A stretch of 32,008 bases of DNA from Opitutaceae bacterium (GCA_002694885.1 NZNM01000106.1:1-32008); one strand, 5' to 3'. Counted from the first letter of the stretch, positions 8,580 to 17,419 are shown. Notes: generated by a model from the letters alone, not told the origin. Program-made: numbers and translations.

Positions 8580-8945
8580 CTATAGGGCGTCGTACTTATC
8601 CGACCGGCCTCGGGACTTTTCCACGGGATACTTCTGGGCGTTCAGTTCCAGTTTACGTCTTGTCGCCGTCGCCAGGTCGATGCCTGCCATATTGGCAAAC
8701 TGGAGAAGGTAAATAAATACATCCGCCAGTTCTTCCTCGATGGCTATTCGCTCCTCGGGGTTATCGACTCCCTTGTCAGATTCGGCATTCTCCAACCATT
8801 GAAAGCGTTCCATGAGTTCGGAGGCTTCGATGGCTATCGAGATAGAGAGATTCTTTAGCGAGTGAAACCGCTCCCACTCTCGATCCGAAGCAAATTGGGC
8901 CACGGACTGCTTTAGCGTATCAACACTCATCTGGCTATCTAACAT
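8580..8945 (-). CDS. MazG-like nucleotide pyrophosphohydrolase
   Basis: A 121-residue all-alpha NTP pyrophosphohydrolase of the MazG/dCTPase (RS21-C6) type, likely a house-cleaning enzyme that hydrolyses non-canonical or excess dNTPs to monophosphate and pyrophosphate. The metal site follows the family rule E-x-x-E...E-x-x-D: E40/E43 in IAIEASELMERFQW and E72/D75 in EEELADVFIYLLQFAN. The tail NAQKYPVEKSRGRSDKYDAL matches the usual KYPV...KY C-terminus. Start ATG at 8945; an alternative ATG lies five codons in. Cytosolic and apparently monocistronic. Confidence 0.88.
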   Translation of the reverse strand: MLDSQMSVDTLKQSVAQFASDREWERFHSLKNLSISIAIEASELMERFQWLENAESDKGVDNPEERIAIEEELADVFIYLLQFANMAGIDLATATRRKLELNAQKYPVEKSRGRSDKYDAL

Positions 8946-9062
8946 TCCTGGCTTCTAGAGGATGCCAGACTACCCTTCAAGTTATACCAATTGATAAAAG
9001 TTCTGCTGAACCCATATTTGACAAATGCCCGCCATTGCGACGGAATGTTGTTCTGCAGCATC

Positions 9063-9257
9063 ATGAAGTTCCCATCATACCTTCTCACCATCCTTCTCAT
9101 TGCCAGCTCCAGCGCATTCGGACACGGGAACCCAGTTCCTCACAACCATCCGCATTCAGGTATCTCAGTCAGCTGGATAGCTTTGATTGCCGCGGCCGGA
9201 TCTATCGCTCTGGCTTTCGGCTACCTAGCTAGACGTCGGCGCCGTTTAGGCAACTAA
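9063..9257 (+). CDS. Small His-rich membrane protein upstream of lar genes
   Basis: Not a known family. From the ATG at 9063 it has 64 residues: a signal-like hydrophobic start (MKFPSYLLTILLIASSSAFG), a short His-rich loop HGNPVPHNHPHSG with four His at about residues 21-31, a transmembrane segment WIALIAAAGSIALAFGYLA, and an Arg-rich end RRRRRLGN. An upstream TTG (8991) would extend it, but the signal-like start favours 9063. It sits 88 bases before larE on the same strand. The His-rich loop beside a nickel-cofactor operon hints at metal handling, which is inference only. It could also be an unrelated short membrane-anchor peptide. Confidence 0.5.
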   Translation: MKFPSYLLTILLIASSSAFGHGNPVPHNHPHSGISVSWIALIAAAGSIALAFGYLARRRRRLGN

Positions 9258-9345
9258 TCGCCTTCCAATTAAAACTCGAGGGGAATCAGCCACTCTTTCA
9301 ACAATCGTTGCTCTCGCCACACCTCCTAGGTCTTTGCCAATCCCG

Positions 9346-10167
9346 ATGAATGATGCTGCCCAGATGGATGCCTTGAAGACGATTGAGGCATGGTTCAGCG
9401 GAGTGGAAGGTAGCCTTACCGCCTTTTCCGGTGGTGTCGATTCGGCTCTCGTCCTGTATCTGTCTCACCGCTTTCTCGGCGAGAAGGGCATTGGCGTGGT
9501 CGCTGATTCCCCGAGCTTGAAACGGTCGGATCTGCAAATCGCCAAAGACTTTTGCCAGCAATACGGCATCACTCTGCGAATTTTGAAAACGAACGAGCTG
9601 GACAATCCAGACTACGCAAAGAACCCCTTCAATCGCTGCTATTACTGCAAAGACACGCTGTACCGACAACTCAGAGAGCTTCAAGAAAGCGAATTCCCTC
9701 AATTCCATTTGCTGAACGGCGCGAATCAAGATGATCTGCAGGACCATCGGCCCGGACACCAAGCAGCCAAGGAGCAGACCATTCATTCCCCCCTGGCCGA
9801 TTGTGGTCTCAGTAAAGCGGAGATCCGTTCGCTTGCCCGCCGATTTGAACTGCCAGTCTGGAGCAAGCCGGCCAGCCCCTGCATGAGTTCGCGCATCCCC
9901 TACGGGCAATCAGTATCCAAAGAAAAACTATCGCAAATCGAATCAGCGGAAGTTACGCTCAATCAACTCGGCTTTGAGGAGGTGCGGGTTCGGCACTTCG
10001 GAGATACCGCTCGCATCGAGGCTCCAACCGATTCGATTCCCCGACTGCAAACCTTGTTTCCTCTAGTCGAACGAGCCCTGCAAGGCATCGGCTTTCAGAG
10101 AATCGAAATCGACGAGGAAGGTCTGATTTCCGGAAAACTCAATCGAGCTATACAAGCGAATGGATGA
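9346..10167 (+). CDS. larE: Pyridinium-3,5-bisthiocarboxylate mononucleotide sulfurtransferase LarE
   Basis: ATP-dependent sulfur transferase that converts the two carboxylates of the nickel-pincer precursor into thiocarboxylates. The PP-loop SGGVDS is at residues 28-33 when counted from the ATG at 9346 (an upstream in-frame TTG at 9334 is less likely). Cysteines sit in NRCYYCKDTLY (C98, C101) and SKPASPCMSSR (C179). In Lactobacillus LarE a Cys at the C179 position is the sacrificed sulfur donor. From memory, enzymes with all three cysteines can hold a [4Fe-4S] cluster and use sulfide catalytically, so the three-Cys type is likely here. The stop overlaps the larB start by 8 bases. Confidence 0.93.
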   Translation: MNDAAQMDALKTIEAWFSGVEGSLTAFSGGVDSALVLYLSHRFLGEKGIGVVADSPSLKRSDLQIAKDFCQQYGITLRILKTNELDNPDYAKNPFNRCYYCKDTLYRQLRELQESEFPQFHLLNGANQDDLQDHRPGHQAAKEQTIHSPLADCGLSKAEIRSLARRFELPVWSKPASPCMSSRIPYGQSVSKEKLSQIESAEVTLNQLGFEEVRVRHFGDTARIEAPTDSIPRLQTLFPLVERALQGIGFQRIEIDEEGLISGKLNRAIQANG

Positions 10168-10822
10168 TTTCATATTGGATACCGATCGCGAAAAACGGTT
10201 AGGGTTTCCTGAAGTCATCTTCGGCAGCTCGAAATCAGTAGATCTCCTTCGACGCATTCTCAACGAGTATCACTCCAAAGGGGAGAATGCCTTGGCCACC
10301 CGCGTACAGCCCGATAAAGGCCACGCCCTAATGGAATCCTTTCCCGACGCCCACTACGACTCGGGTTCCCAATCCTTCCTGCTCCAATACCGTAAACTCG
10401 ATGATACTAATGCTCCCATCGCCATTCTGAGCGCCGGCAGTTCCGATCTAAGCGCCGTCAACGAGGCCTACTTCACTCTAAATTTATTAGGTACTGCTGC
10501 CAAGCGAGTCAATGACGTAGGTGTTGCGGGGATACATCGCCTATTCAACCGATTAGACGATTTCAAAGAATGTCGAGTCCTGATCGTCGTGGCTGGATTT
10601 GAAGGCGCTCTTCCTAGCGTTGTCGGGGGCTTGCTTTCCCAGCCGATAATCGCCGTTCCGACGAGCGTCGGGTATGGCGTCGCCCAAAGCGGGACCACCG
10701 CTCTCCACGCCATGCTGACCAGCTGCTCCAATGGAATCACCGTCACCAATATCGATAATGGCTACGGAGCTGCCATGGCCGCCTACCGAATATTGAGGCA
10801 GATCGAAGCGGATCCCTCCTAA
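10160..10822 (+). CDS. larB: Pyridinium-3,5-biscarboxylic acid mononucleotide synthase LarB
   Basis: First step of nickel-pincer cofactor synthesis: carboxylates nicotinic acid adenine dinucleotide and releases AMP. The 220-residue protein has the LarB N-terminal region (KRLGFPEVIFGSSKS) and a PurE-like C-terminal domain. Visible motifs are ILSAGSSDLSAVNEA (89-103), DVGVAGIHRL (119-128), AGFEGALPSVVGGL (145-158) and VPTSVGYG. Its start overlaps the end of larE, so translation is coupled. It is sometimes annotated as an AIR carboxylase because of the PurE fold; the larE/larC neighbours settle the call. Confidence 0.95.
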   Translation: MDDFILDTDREKRLGFPEVIFGSSKSVDLLRRILNEYHSKGENALATRVQPDKGHALMESFPDAHYDSGSQSFLLQYRKLDDTNAPIAILSAGSSDLSAVNEAYFTLNLLGTAAKRVNDVGVAGIHRLFNRLDDFKECRVLIVVAGFEGALPSVVGGLLSQPIIAVPTSVGYGVAQSGTTALHAMLTSCSNGITVTNIDNGYGAAMAAYRILRQIEADPS

Positions 10823-10859
10823 ACGATCGGATACTGGCTAACCAACCGCTATCTCAATC

Positions 10860-12083
10860 ATGAAAGTGCTCTACATCGAACCCTTCTCCGGCCTATCGGG
10901 CGATATGTTTCTTGGATCCTTGTGCGGATTGCTCGATGCCTACGATGAGATCCTGGATCTGCCAGAGAAATTGAATCTTCCGGATGGTCGTATCGCAATT
11001 ACGCCTACAGAAAAGAACGGAATCGTTTGCAAGCAGATTCGGGTCATTGACCTAAACGAGACATCCGAGAGCTCAGGGCATCATCATCACCACGACCACG
11101 ATGAATCTGAAAGCGGCCATCATCACGGTCACCACCACCATCATCATCGACATCTGAGCGACATCATAAAGATCATCGATGAAGCGGCGATTACAGCTGA
11201 GGCGAAGCGGATCGCTAAAGAAATTTTCCAATTTATCGGTGAAGCCGAGTCGCAAGTGCACGACATTCCGATCGAGGAGATCCATTTTCATGAGATCAGC
11301 GCGGTGGACTCGATCATCGATATAATCGGTTGCGCGGCGCTACTGGAGCGCCTGAAGATTTCCAAGACCTATTGCGACCCCATTTGCGTTGGTTACGGGA
11401 TGGTTTCCACCCAGCACGGCAGGCTTCCCGTTCCTGCGCCAGCAACGGCAAAATTGCTGTATGGAATGCCTACATACAAAGGTGACGAGGAAGGCGAGCG
11501 GGTCACTCCTACAGGTGCCGCTATTCTCAAGTACTTGAATCCTGTCTTTGCCTCGCCTGAAATCGCAATCGAACAAAGCGCTTACGGTCCCGGGCAAAAG
11601 GAGTTCGTCGCTCCCAATGTTCTTAGACTCTCGATCGGAACCGTCTCAGGCGAGCCGGATTCCCTTTTCTCCGTGGAAACCAATTTAGATGATTGTCCGC
11701 CAGAATCGCTGGGATCACATTTCCAAGATCGTCTAAAGGAAGCTGGCGCAATCGATTTTACCATTTCCCCGGTCACGATGAAAAAAGGTCGCCCCGGCTT
11801 TTGCCTCAGCGTCTTGGCTTCCAAATCCCAGCTTGAGACCGTCTGCGATGCCATTCTGGAGAACACCAGCGCCATCGGCGTCCGCTATTTCCCGGTTGAG
11901 CGAAAGATACTCGAGCGCACGGAAGAATCCAAAACCACGCCCTTCGGTGAATTCCGCATTAAGACCGTTACTACGCCCTCCGGAAAATCGAGGTTTAAGA
12001 TCGAATCCGACGATCTAGAACGAGCCTCTAGGGAGCATGGTATTCCCGTAACCGAACTGCGTCGCAAACTGGAAAACCTATAG
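10860..12083 (+). CDS. larC: Nickel insertion protein LarC (pincer cofactor cyclometallase)
   Basis: CTP-dependent enzyme that inserts nickel into the bisthiocarboxylate precursor to give the mature (SCS)Ni pincer cofactor. The 407-residue protein starts MKVLYIEPFSGLSGDMFLGSL, a LarC hallmark, and has HFHEISAVDSIIDIIG and PVPAPATAKLL in the N-domain and NLDDCPPE in the C-domain. A nickel-storage-like insert at residues 74-98 is very His-rich: 16 His in 25 residues. It is one uninterrupted frame, whereas in Lactobacillus plantarum larC is read through a frameshift. It lies 37 bases after larB in the operon. No LarA-type racemase is in the window. Confidence 0.95.
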   Translation: MKVLYIEPFSGLSGDMFLGSLCGLLDAYDEILDLPEKLNLPDGRIAITPTEKNGIVCKQIRVIDLNETSESSGHHHHHDHDESESGHHHGHHHHHHRHLSDIIKIIDEAAITAEAKRIAKEIFQFIGEAESQVHDIPIEEIHFHEISAVDSIIDIIGCAALLERLKISKTYCDPICVGYGMVSTQHGRLPVPAPATAKLLYGMPTYKGDEEGERVTPTGAAILKYLNPVFASPEIAIEQSAYGPGQKEFVAPNVLRLSIGTVSGEPDSLFSVETNLDDCPPESLGSHFQDRLKEAGAIDFTISPVTMKKGRPGFCLSVLASKSQLETVCDAILENTSAIGVRYFPVERKILERTEESKTTPFGEFRIKTVTTPSGKSRFKIESDDLERASREHGIPVTELRRKLENL

Positions 12084-12172
12084 CCCCAGCGGCAAGCGAC
12101 CCGTCAAAAGCCTTTACTCGGCTCCCGCTGCTGAATACATCTGTCTCTCAAGCTGAGAACCTCGGACATTCC

Positions 12173-13120
12173 ATGATTAGCCAGCGCAATCTCGTTCACA
12201 TTCTAGCCCTATCGACCCTACTCCTGGGCGCCACCGCCCTGGCGGAGGACACCAAGATTCTTTTCGTCGCCGGAAAGAAGAGCCACGGCTACTTCGCCCA
12301 CGAAAACAACGCGGGCTCCTTGCTGCTGGCCAAGGCCCTGAACGAGAGCGGGTTGAATTTCGACGCCTCCGTCTACCATGATCCGGAAGATCCAGGCTGG
12401 CCCCGGAACAGAAACCTTCTCAAAGGGATCAAGGCAGTAGTGATTTATTGCAACGGCGGCAAGAGGCATGTCGCCAACAACCATGTGGCTGCCATCGACG
12501 CCCTCCAAGAGAAAGGAGTCGGAGTAGGCTGCCTTCACTACGCTGTAGAGACAGTTGATGGCGAAGCCGGCGATGCCTTCCTTCGCTGGATGGGCGGCTA
12601 TTACCAGCTATACAAATCCGTGAACCCGCATTGGACTCCGAAATTCGAAAAGCTGCCGGATCATCCTGTGGCAAACGGCGTGGAACCGTTTTCGATCAAC
12701 GATGAATGGTACTTCAATATGCGCTTTCGCAAGGATATGGAAGGAGTAACCCCGATTCTATCAGCGGTGCCTCCTCAAGATTTGCTTCCGGAAAAGGACC
12801 ATCACCACAATTCCACGCCTGACGCTCGAGCAGCCGTGGCTCGACGAGATCTTCAACACGTCATGTGGGTTTCCGAGAACGAAAACGGCAGCCGCGGATT
12901 CGGATTCACCGGCGGGCACTTCCACGACAATTGGCAAGACGACAATTTACGGACAGTCGTCCTCAACGCGATCGCCTGGATCGCCCACCGGGAAATTCCA
13001 GAGTCAGGCATCCCTTCCCAAACTCCCACCATGGAAGAGCTGAAGGAGAACCAGGATTTCGAATACGATGCCTCAAAAATTCGCGATGACAAATACGCCG
13101 ATCGCCGACGCCACCGCTAA
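12173..13120 (+). CDS. Secreted ThuA-like domain protein
   Basis: A 315-residue protein with a signal peptide (hydrophobic LVHILALSTLLLGATALAE, cleavage near residue 24). A ThuA-like domain (PF06283, class I glutamine amidotransferase-like fold) follows, starting at KILFVAGKKSHGYFAHE. Further family features are VVIYCNGG, the GVGVGCLHYAVE strand with a Cys at the nucleophile-elbow position, GGYYQLYKSVNPHWTP, FSINDEWYFNMRF and the terminal TGGHFHDNW...VLNAIAWIA. Such proteins are common in Verrucomicrobia and Planctomycetes next to sugar genes and are linked to trehalose/ketosugar metabolism, but the reaction is unknown. It is 89 bases after larC; no clear shared function. Confidence 0.87.
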   Translation: MISQRNLVHILALSTLLLGATALAEDTKILFVAGKKSHGYFAHENNAGSLLLAKALNESGLNFDASVYHDPEDPGWPRNRNLLKGIKAVVIYCNGGKRHVANNHVAAIDALQEKGVGVGCLHYAVETVDGEAGDAFLRWMGGYYQLYKSVNPHWTPKFEKLPDHPVANGVEPFSINDEWYFNMRFRKDMEGVTPILSAVPPQDLLPEKDHHHNSTPDARAAVARRDLQHVMWVSENENGSRGFGFTGGHFHDNWQDDNLRTVVLNAIAWIAHREIPESGIPSQTPTMEELKENQDFEYDASKIRDDKYADRRRHR

Positions 13121-13202
13121 GCAACCGCAATATTATAGTGGCTATCCTGGAATTCCTGCTTCCCGATTCTGTCCGATGATATCGCCTTCCTAGGCTCGAA
13201 CC

Positions 13203-14687
13203 ATGCTTTCTCCGGTATACTCAGTCGCCTCGCTCGTCGTCGATTTTCAGGAGACAATTATTCAACGAGCGGAAAAGGCTAGAGATTGGTTTACCGATAC
13301 AGCGCCGCTATTCGAGCAATCGCCATCCCTTTCCTCCCTAGTGCAAAAGGCGATCGATGGAGAGCGCTTTTGCAATGGAGAGATCGCCCACCGATACAAT
13401 GATGGCCGCTCCCGCGTAGCTCTAGTCGCTCAGTGCATCCCCTTGCCGGCTCATTCCCTCGTATTCGTCACTCTGACGGAATCCAATAACAAATCCGTCA
13501 GCACAAATAACTCGGGAGAACGGCGCTTAGACATGCAAAGCGCTTTTCTGGCCAATATGAATCACGAGATTCGCACCCCTCTCAACGGGATGATCGGGAT
13601 GCTGGATCTCCTGGAAGACACAACCCTAGACTCGGACCAGAAAGAAATGCTGGAAGCGATCCGGGCCAGCGGCGACACCCTTCTCACACTCATAAATGAT
13701 ATCCTCGATCTGTCTCGCATTGAGTCCGGGAAGTTCGAGATAGAATCCATTCCCTTCTCTCCCAGCGACTGCATAAACAACTGCGTCTTCCTGCTGAAAA
13801 GCAAAGCTTTGCAGCGTTCGATATCCATAAGCGCCCAAATCGACGAGAGCGTGCCATGTATAGCCGTGGGCGACTCAGCCAGGCTGAGACAGATTATTCT
13901 GAATTTGGTCAACAACGCCTTGAAGTTCACCCTTGAAGGTGAAATCGAGATCAAAGCTTCAGCAACCCGGATATCGGATCGCCAAGCTCGGTTGAGCGTA
14001 TCGATAAGAGATACAGGCATTGGCATTCCCACCGAGAAAATGCATCGGCTTTTCAAGCCGTTCTCGCAAATCGATGCTTCCATCTCCCGCCGTTTCGGAG
14101 GGAGTGGTCTCGGACTAGCCATTTGCAAGAATCTGGTCGAGCTCATGGAGGGTGATATCGAAGTTGAGTCCGTATTTGGGCAGGGATCTGAATTCAGATT
14201 TTCGATACCATTGGAAACGACTAGCGACTCTCAAGAAGAAACGGCAAGCGGCAAAGGCGATACTCGTGAAACCAGCGACCGATTTCCGCTATCGATTCTC
14301 ATTGTCGAAGACAACCTGGCCAACTTGAAGACTCTAGAAGCCATGCTAGTCAAATTCGGATACCGGCCAGACTTGGCGAGCAATGGTCAAGAGGGACTGG
14401 ACTCCTATCGCAAGCGCAACCAGGACGTCATCCTCATGGACATGTATCTTCCGCTCCTTTCAGGCTTCGAAACGACGCGCGAAATCAGATCAAACGAGAA
14501 CAAGCAGAATCAACCTTGGATCGTCGGTATTTCCGCAGCCACTACGCGATCGGAACAGAAGCGAGCTATTGATTCGGGACTCGACGACTTCTACTGCAAG
14601 CCCTTATCGCTCAATGCTCTACACGATCTTCTCGGGACTGCCTATTGCGGATTGCAAGAACGTAGAGCCAAGCAAGGAGCCGGCTAA
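13203..14687 (+). CDS. Soluble hybrid histidine kinase (HisKA-HATPase-receiver)
   Basis: A 494-residue cytosolic kinase without membrane helices. Residues 1-95 may be a degenerate PAS-like sensor fold. HisKA follows with the phospho-accepting H121 in NMNHEIRTPLNGMIGMLDLLE. The ATPase domain has the N box LVNNALKFT, G1 box RDTGIGIP and G2 box FGGSGLGLAI. A C-terminal receiver begins at LSILIVEDN (364-371), with D413 in ILMDMYLPLLSG as phospho-acceptor and K466 in FYCKPLS. No response regulator with an output domain is adjacent, so the partner is unknown. The stop overlaps that of feoB on the other strand by 4 bases. Confidence 0.93.
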   Translation: MLSPVYSVASLVVDFQETIIQRAEKARDWFTDTAPLFEQSPSLSSLVQKAIDGERFCNGEIAHRYNDGRSRVALVAQCIPLPAHSLVFVTLTESNNKSVSTNNSGERRLDMQSAFLANMNHEIRTPLNGMIGMLDLLEDTTLDSDQKEMLEAIRASGDTLLTLINDILDLSRIESGKFEIESIPFSPSDCINNCVFLLKSKALQRSISISAQIDESVPCIAVGDSARLRQIILNLVNNALKFTLEGEIEIKASATRISDRQARLSVSIRDTGIGIPTEKMHRLFKPFSQIDASISRRFGGSGLGLAICKNLVELMEGDIEVESVFGQGSEFRFSIPLETTSDSQEETASGKGDTRETSDRFPLSILIVEDNLANLKTLEAMLVKFGYRPDLASNGQEGLDSYRKRNQDVILMDMYLPLLSGFETTREIRSNENKQNQPWIVGISAATTRSEQKRAIDSGLDDFYCKPLSLNALHDLLGTAYCGLQERRAKQGAG

Positions 14688-16918
14688 AACCAATTTCCCA
14701 CCTGATACACGACAATCGATGCCACCCAGGCAAGGGAAGTCATCAATACGAATGACAAACCCGCCCACTTCCAACTCGTTTCCTGGGCGATGATCGCCAG
14801 AGTCGCTCCACACTGTTGGCATAGGGCGAAAAACACCATAATACCTATGGCAACCGGGATCGTAAAGATGGGGGTTCCTGCTCTTGGTCCCGAGGGCCAG
14901 GTTTGATTGGCCATGGTCTCCCGAAGATCACCCGCTTCCTCATCTACATCTCCTCCCAGGCTGTAGATGATTCCCAAGGTTGAAATTATCACCTCGCGGG
15001 CCGGGAAACTGGCAATTATTCCTACAGTAACCTTCCAATCGAACCCGGCCGCATCGAAAACGGGCTGTACAGTTTTGCCCATACGGCCCATCAAGCTCTG
15101 CTCGATGTAATCTGAAGAAACTCGATTCTCAAGCTCGAGTTGCAGTTCTTCGCTTTCCTCAATAGCCTGCAAGGCATCCGTTTCCGTAATTGACCTTTCA
15201 GCAGCGAGCGAAGCAGCAAAGCTGGCCCTGGTTTCTTCCATCACGGATTCAGGACGCGGAAAATATAGCAAGGCCCAAATGACTATCGTAATGGCGAATA
15301 TAACGGTCCCCGCATTGACCACGAACTCCTTGCCCTGACTATACATCTTGATGAAGACGTCTTTCACCTTTGGAATCTGATAGCTTGGAAGCTCTAGCAA
15401 GAAGGGCTGGGGAGGAGTCTTGAGTACGTATTTATTCATTACATACACAAAAGGCATCGCGACCAAGAGACCGACAAAGTGCATCACAAACAAAGTAGCC
15501 CCCGCTACACCTGCCCCATACCGGGGCTCGATAAATGCCCCGATCATGAGAACATACACGGGTAGCCTAGCAGAACAGCTCATGAATGGGGCCACCAAAA
15601 TCGTGACTAGTCTGGCTTTCGAATCCTGGATTGTCCGCGTCGCCATCACTCCTGGTATCGCGCAGGCATAGCTGGAAAGCAGAGGTACAAAGCTCTTTCC
15701 TGAAAGGCCACACCAACTAAAGAGCTTGTCCATCAGAAAAGCCGCCCTCGCCATGTATCCAGTATCTTCCAACAGTGAAATGAAGAAAAACAGTATCAAG
15801 ATTTGCGGCAGGAATATAACGACCGCCCCCACTCCTTCGACAATTCCGTCCGTAACCAGGCTATTGATTATCGGCCATCCATCCAACCATGAAGAAACGG
15901 CGCCCTGCAAGGCCGACTTTCCACCGTCAATCAAATCCATAAAGGGGCCAGCCCAGCTATAGACAGATTGGAAAACCAAATACATTAGGCCCAAGAACGC
16001 TAGCAATCCCCACCACTTATGGGTCAGCAAGCTATCAATCGACTCGCTCCCCCGCGTCTGCGACAAGGCATCCTGTTTTATGGAGGAATCGATAATCGTC
16101 TTGATGTGGCGATACAGGAGTACAGCCTCGACATTGGACGGATTCAATCCCCCTTTAAACAAGGTTTTCTTTCCGATATCCAGGGCTTCGGCGACCTGAG
16201 TATCAGACGCGCCGTAGCGGAGCAACCGTTCTTCATTACCCTCAAACAAGCTGCGCAGCAAAGCAGCCTCGTCCAATTGGTCCAAACTCTCGCTTGGAAG
16301 AACGGCCCGCATCTCATCTAACGCTTCGATGACGGCATCCGGCCAATCTGGGGTCTGCAATCGCGGTTTGCTGACTAAGGTTTCAGCGATGGCTTCTTTA
16401 AGCTCGGCAATCCCTTCCGCCCTAGAAGCCGATATTGGCACGACCGGTACACCCAAACGCGAACGGAGCTCGGCAAGATCGATATCTATACGCCGCTTCT
16501 TGGCGGAGTCCCAATAATTAAGGGCCAGTACGATCGGCAAACCCAATTGCCCTATTTGATACGCCAAGAATAGATTTCGCTTCAGATTGGTGGCATCCAG
16601 GATACAGAGCGCCATGTCCGGACGATCGACATTCTCAATTTCCCCTCGGAGGGCTTCCACGACCACCCGTTCATCTGGGGACTCCGCAGCCAAACTATAG
16701 GTACCCGGTAAATCTAGAATCTCTATGTTGTCGCCGCCTATGGAAGTAATGCCCGTCTTCTTCTGAACGGTAACACCGGAATAATTGCCCACCTTTTGCC
16801 GCAGACCCGTAAGGCAATTAAATAAAGTGCTCTTGCCCGTATTCGGGTTGCCGATTAGGGCCACACGCTTCAGCTGTTTCGATGCAGATACACGGGCGCT
16901 ACTGTCTAAAGAGGGCAC
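14684..16918 (-). CDS. feoB: Ferrous iron transporter FeoB
   Basis: Inner-membrane Fe(II) transporter with an N-terminal G domain, 744 residues (normal length). G1 is GNPNTGKST (23-31), the switch region GNYSGVTVQKKTG, G3 LDLPGTYSL (D69-G72) and G4 NYWD (134-137). The membrane part starts near residue 305 with two Gate regions, including the Cys-containing MSCSARLPVYVLMIGAF and the conserved SFPAREVIIST. A periplasmic/cytosolic acidic helix loop is at about 560-610. Translation starts with GTG at 16918, 27 bases after feoA. The last bases overlap the convergent histidine kinase gene. Confidence 0.97.
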   Translation of the reverse strand: MPSLDSSARVSASKQLKRVALIGNPNTGKSTLFNCLTGLRQKVGNYSGVTVQKKTGITSIGGDNIEILDLPGTYSLAAESPDERVVVEALRGEIENVDRPDMALCILDATNLKRNLFLAYQIGQLGLPIVLALNYWDSAKKRRIDIDLAELRSRLGVPVVPISASRAEGIAELKEAIAETLVSKPRLQTPDWPDAVIEALDEMRAVLPSESLDQLDEAALLRSLFEGNEERLLRYGASDTQVAEALDIGKKTLFKGGLNPSNVEAVLLYRHIKTIIDSSIKQDALSQTRGSESIDSLLTHKWWGLLAFLGLMYLVFQSVYSWAGPFMDLIDGGKSALQGAVSSWLDGWPIINSLVTDGIVEGVGAVVIFLPQILILFFFISLLEDTGYMARAAFLMDKLFSWCGLSGKSFVPLLSSYACAIPGVMATRTIQDSKARLVTILVAPFMSCSARLPVYVLMIGAFIEPRYGAGVAGATLFVMHFVGLLVAMPFVYVMNKYVLKTPPQPFLLELPSYQIPKVKDVFIKMYSQGKEFVVNAGTVIFAITIVIWALLYFPRPESVMEETRASFAASLAAERSITETDALQAIEESEELQLELENRVSSDYIEQSLMGRMGKTVQPVFDAAGFDWKVTVGIIASFPAREVIISTLGIIYSLGGDVDEEAGDLRETMANQTWPSGPRAGTPIFTIPVAIGIMVFFALCQQCGATLAIIAQETSWKWAGLSFVLMTSLAWVASIVVYQVGNWF

Positions 16919-16945
16919 GATTCAATAAAGCCGGTCCACGACTTA

Positions 16946-17173
16946 CTACTCGGGTTGCACGTAAATTTGAGCCGCATCCTCACGACGCAAGCTCAGCTGA
17001 CGGCCTTCCACATCTAGCGCAATTGGATCCCCCAGAGGGGCTGACTTGATAAATCGGACGCGGACGCCCGGCATCAATCCCAACTCCATCAATCGACGGG
17101 ATGCCCCAAGCGTTTGCTTGTAGGAGCCGATTTTCACGGTCTGGCCGTTGACTAGATCATTGAGGGTCTTCAA
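16946..17173 (-). CDS. feoA: FeoA small SH3-like protein
   Basis: A 75-residue FeoA, a cytosolic SH3-like partner of FeoB. It shows the family pattern TLNDLVNGQTVKI, RRLMELGLMPGVRVRF and the ending PIALDVEGRQLSLRREDAAQI. The start codon is TTG at 17173: the minus strand reads AAAGGAG, seven bases, then TTG-AAG-ACC, so the strong Shine-Dalgarno supports this start. It is first in the feoA-feoB operon. No good Fur box was recognised upstream. Confidence 0.93.
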   Translation of the reverse strand: MKTLNDLVNGQTVKIGSYKQTLGASRRLMELGLMPGVRVRFIKSAPLGDPIALDVEGRQLSLRREDAAQIYVQPE

Positions 17174-17245
17174 AATAATTCTCCTTTAGCCTTGTTGAGA
17201 CCGAGTTTCAGTAGTAGGTTTTTAAAGTCAATCCGTTTTGCGCCC

Positions 17246-17419
17246 ATGCAGCAACTTTTGGAAATCGCAATCGTCCTAGCAATCGTCCTAGCCGCTCTAA
17301 CATGGCTCGGGAGTCGATTTCTGTTGGCCAACAGATCCGCCAAATCTAGCTGCAGCAGCGCTTGCGGGTGCTCGAAGCCAAGCGCCGCGACCTCGCCACC
17401 AAAATCAATCAGAGACTAG
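17246..17419 (+). CDS. FeoB-associated Cys-rich membrane peptide
   Basis: A 57-residue peptide from the ATG at 17246. A transmembrane helix (QLLEIAIVLAIVLAALTWLG) is followed by a short basic linker and a Cys cluster CSSACGC (C36, C40, C42), then a Pro/Ser-rich tail. This is the layout of the FeoB-associated Cys-rich membrane proteins (PF12669), which usually sit beside feoB. Unusually it is divergent from feoA, 72 bases away, so both may share a control region. Its stop overlaps that of the SDR gene by 4 bases. The function is unknown; iron or Fe-S handling is suggested by location only. Confidence 0.72.
   Translation: MQQLLEIAIVLAIVLAALTWLGSRFLLANRSAKSSCSSACGCSKPSAATSPPKSIRD

Noticed and set aside
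11085-11155. CAT/CAC-rich tract in larC as a simple repeat or sequencing artefact
   Set aside because: It codes the known His-rich insert of LarC in frame and mixes both His codons, so it is a normal part of the gene.
17174-17245. Fur box between feoA and the Cys-rich peptide
   Set aside because: No sequence close to the GATAATGATAATCATTATC pattern is present on either strand.
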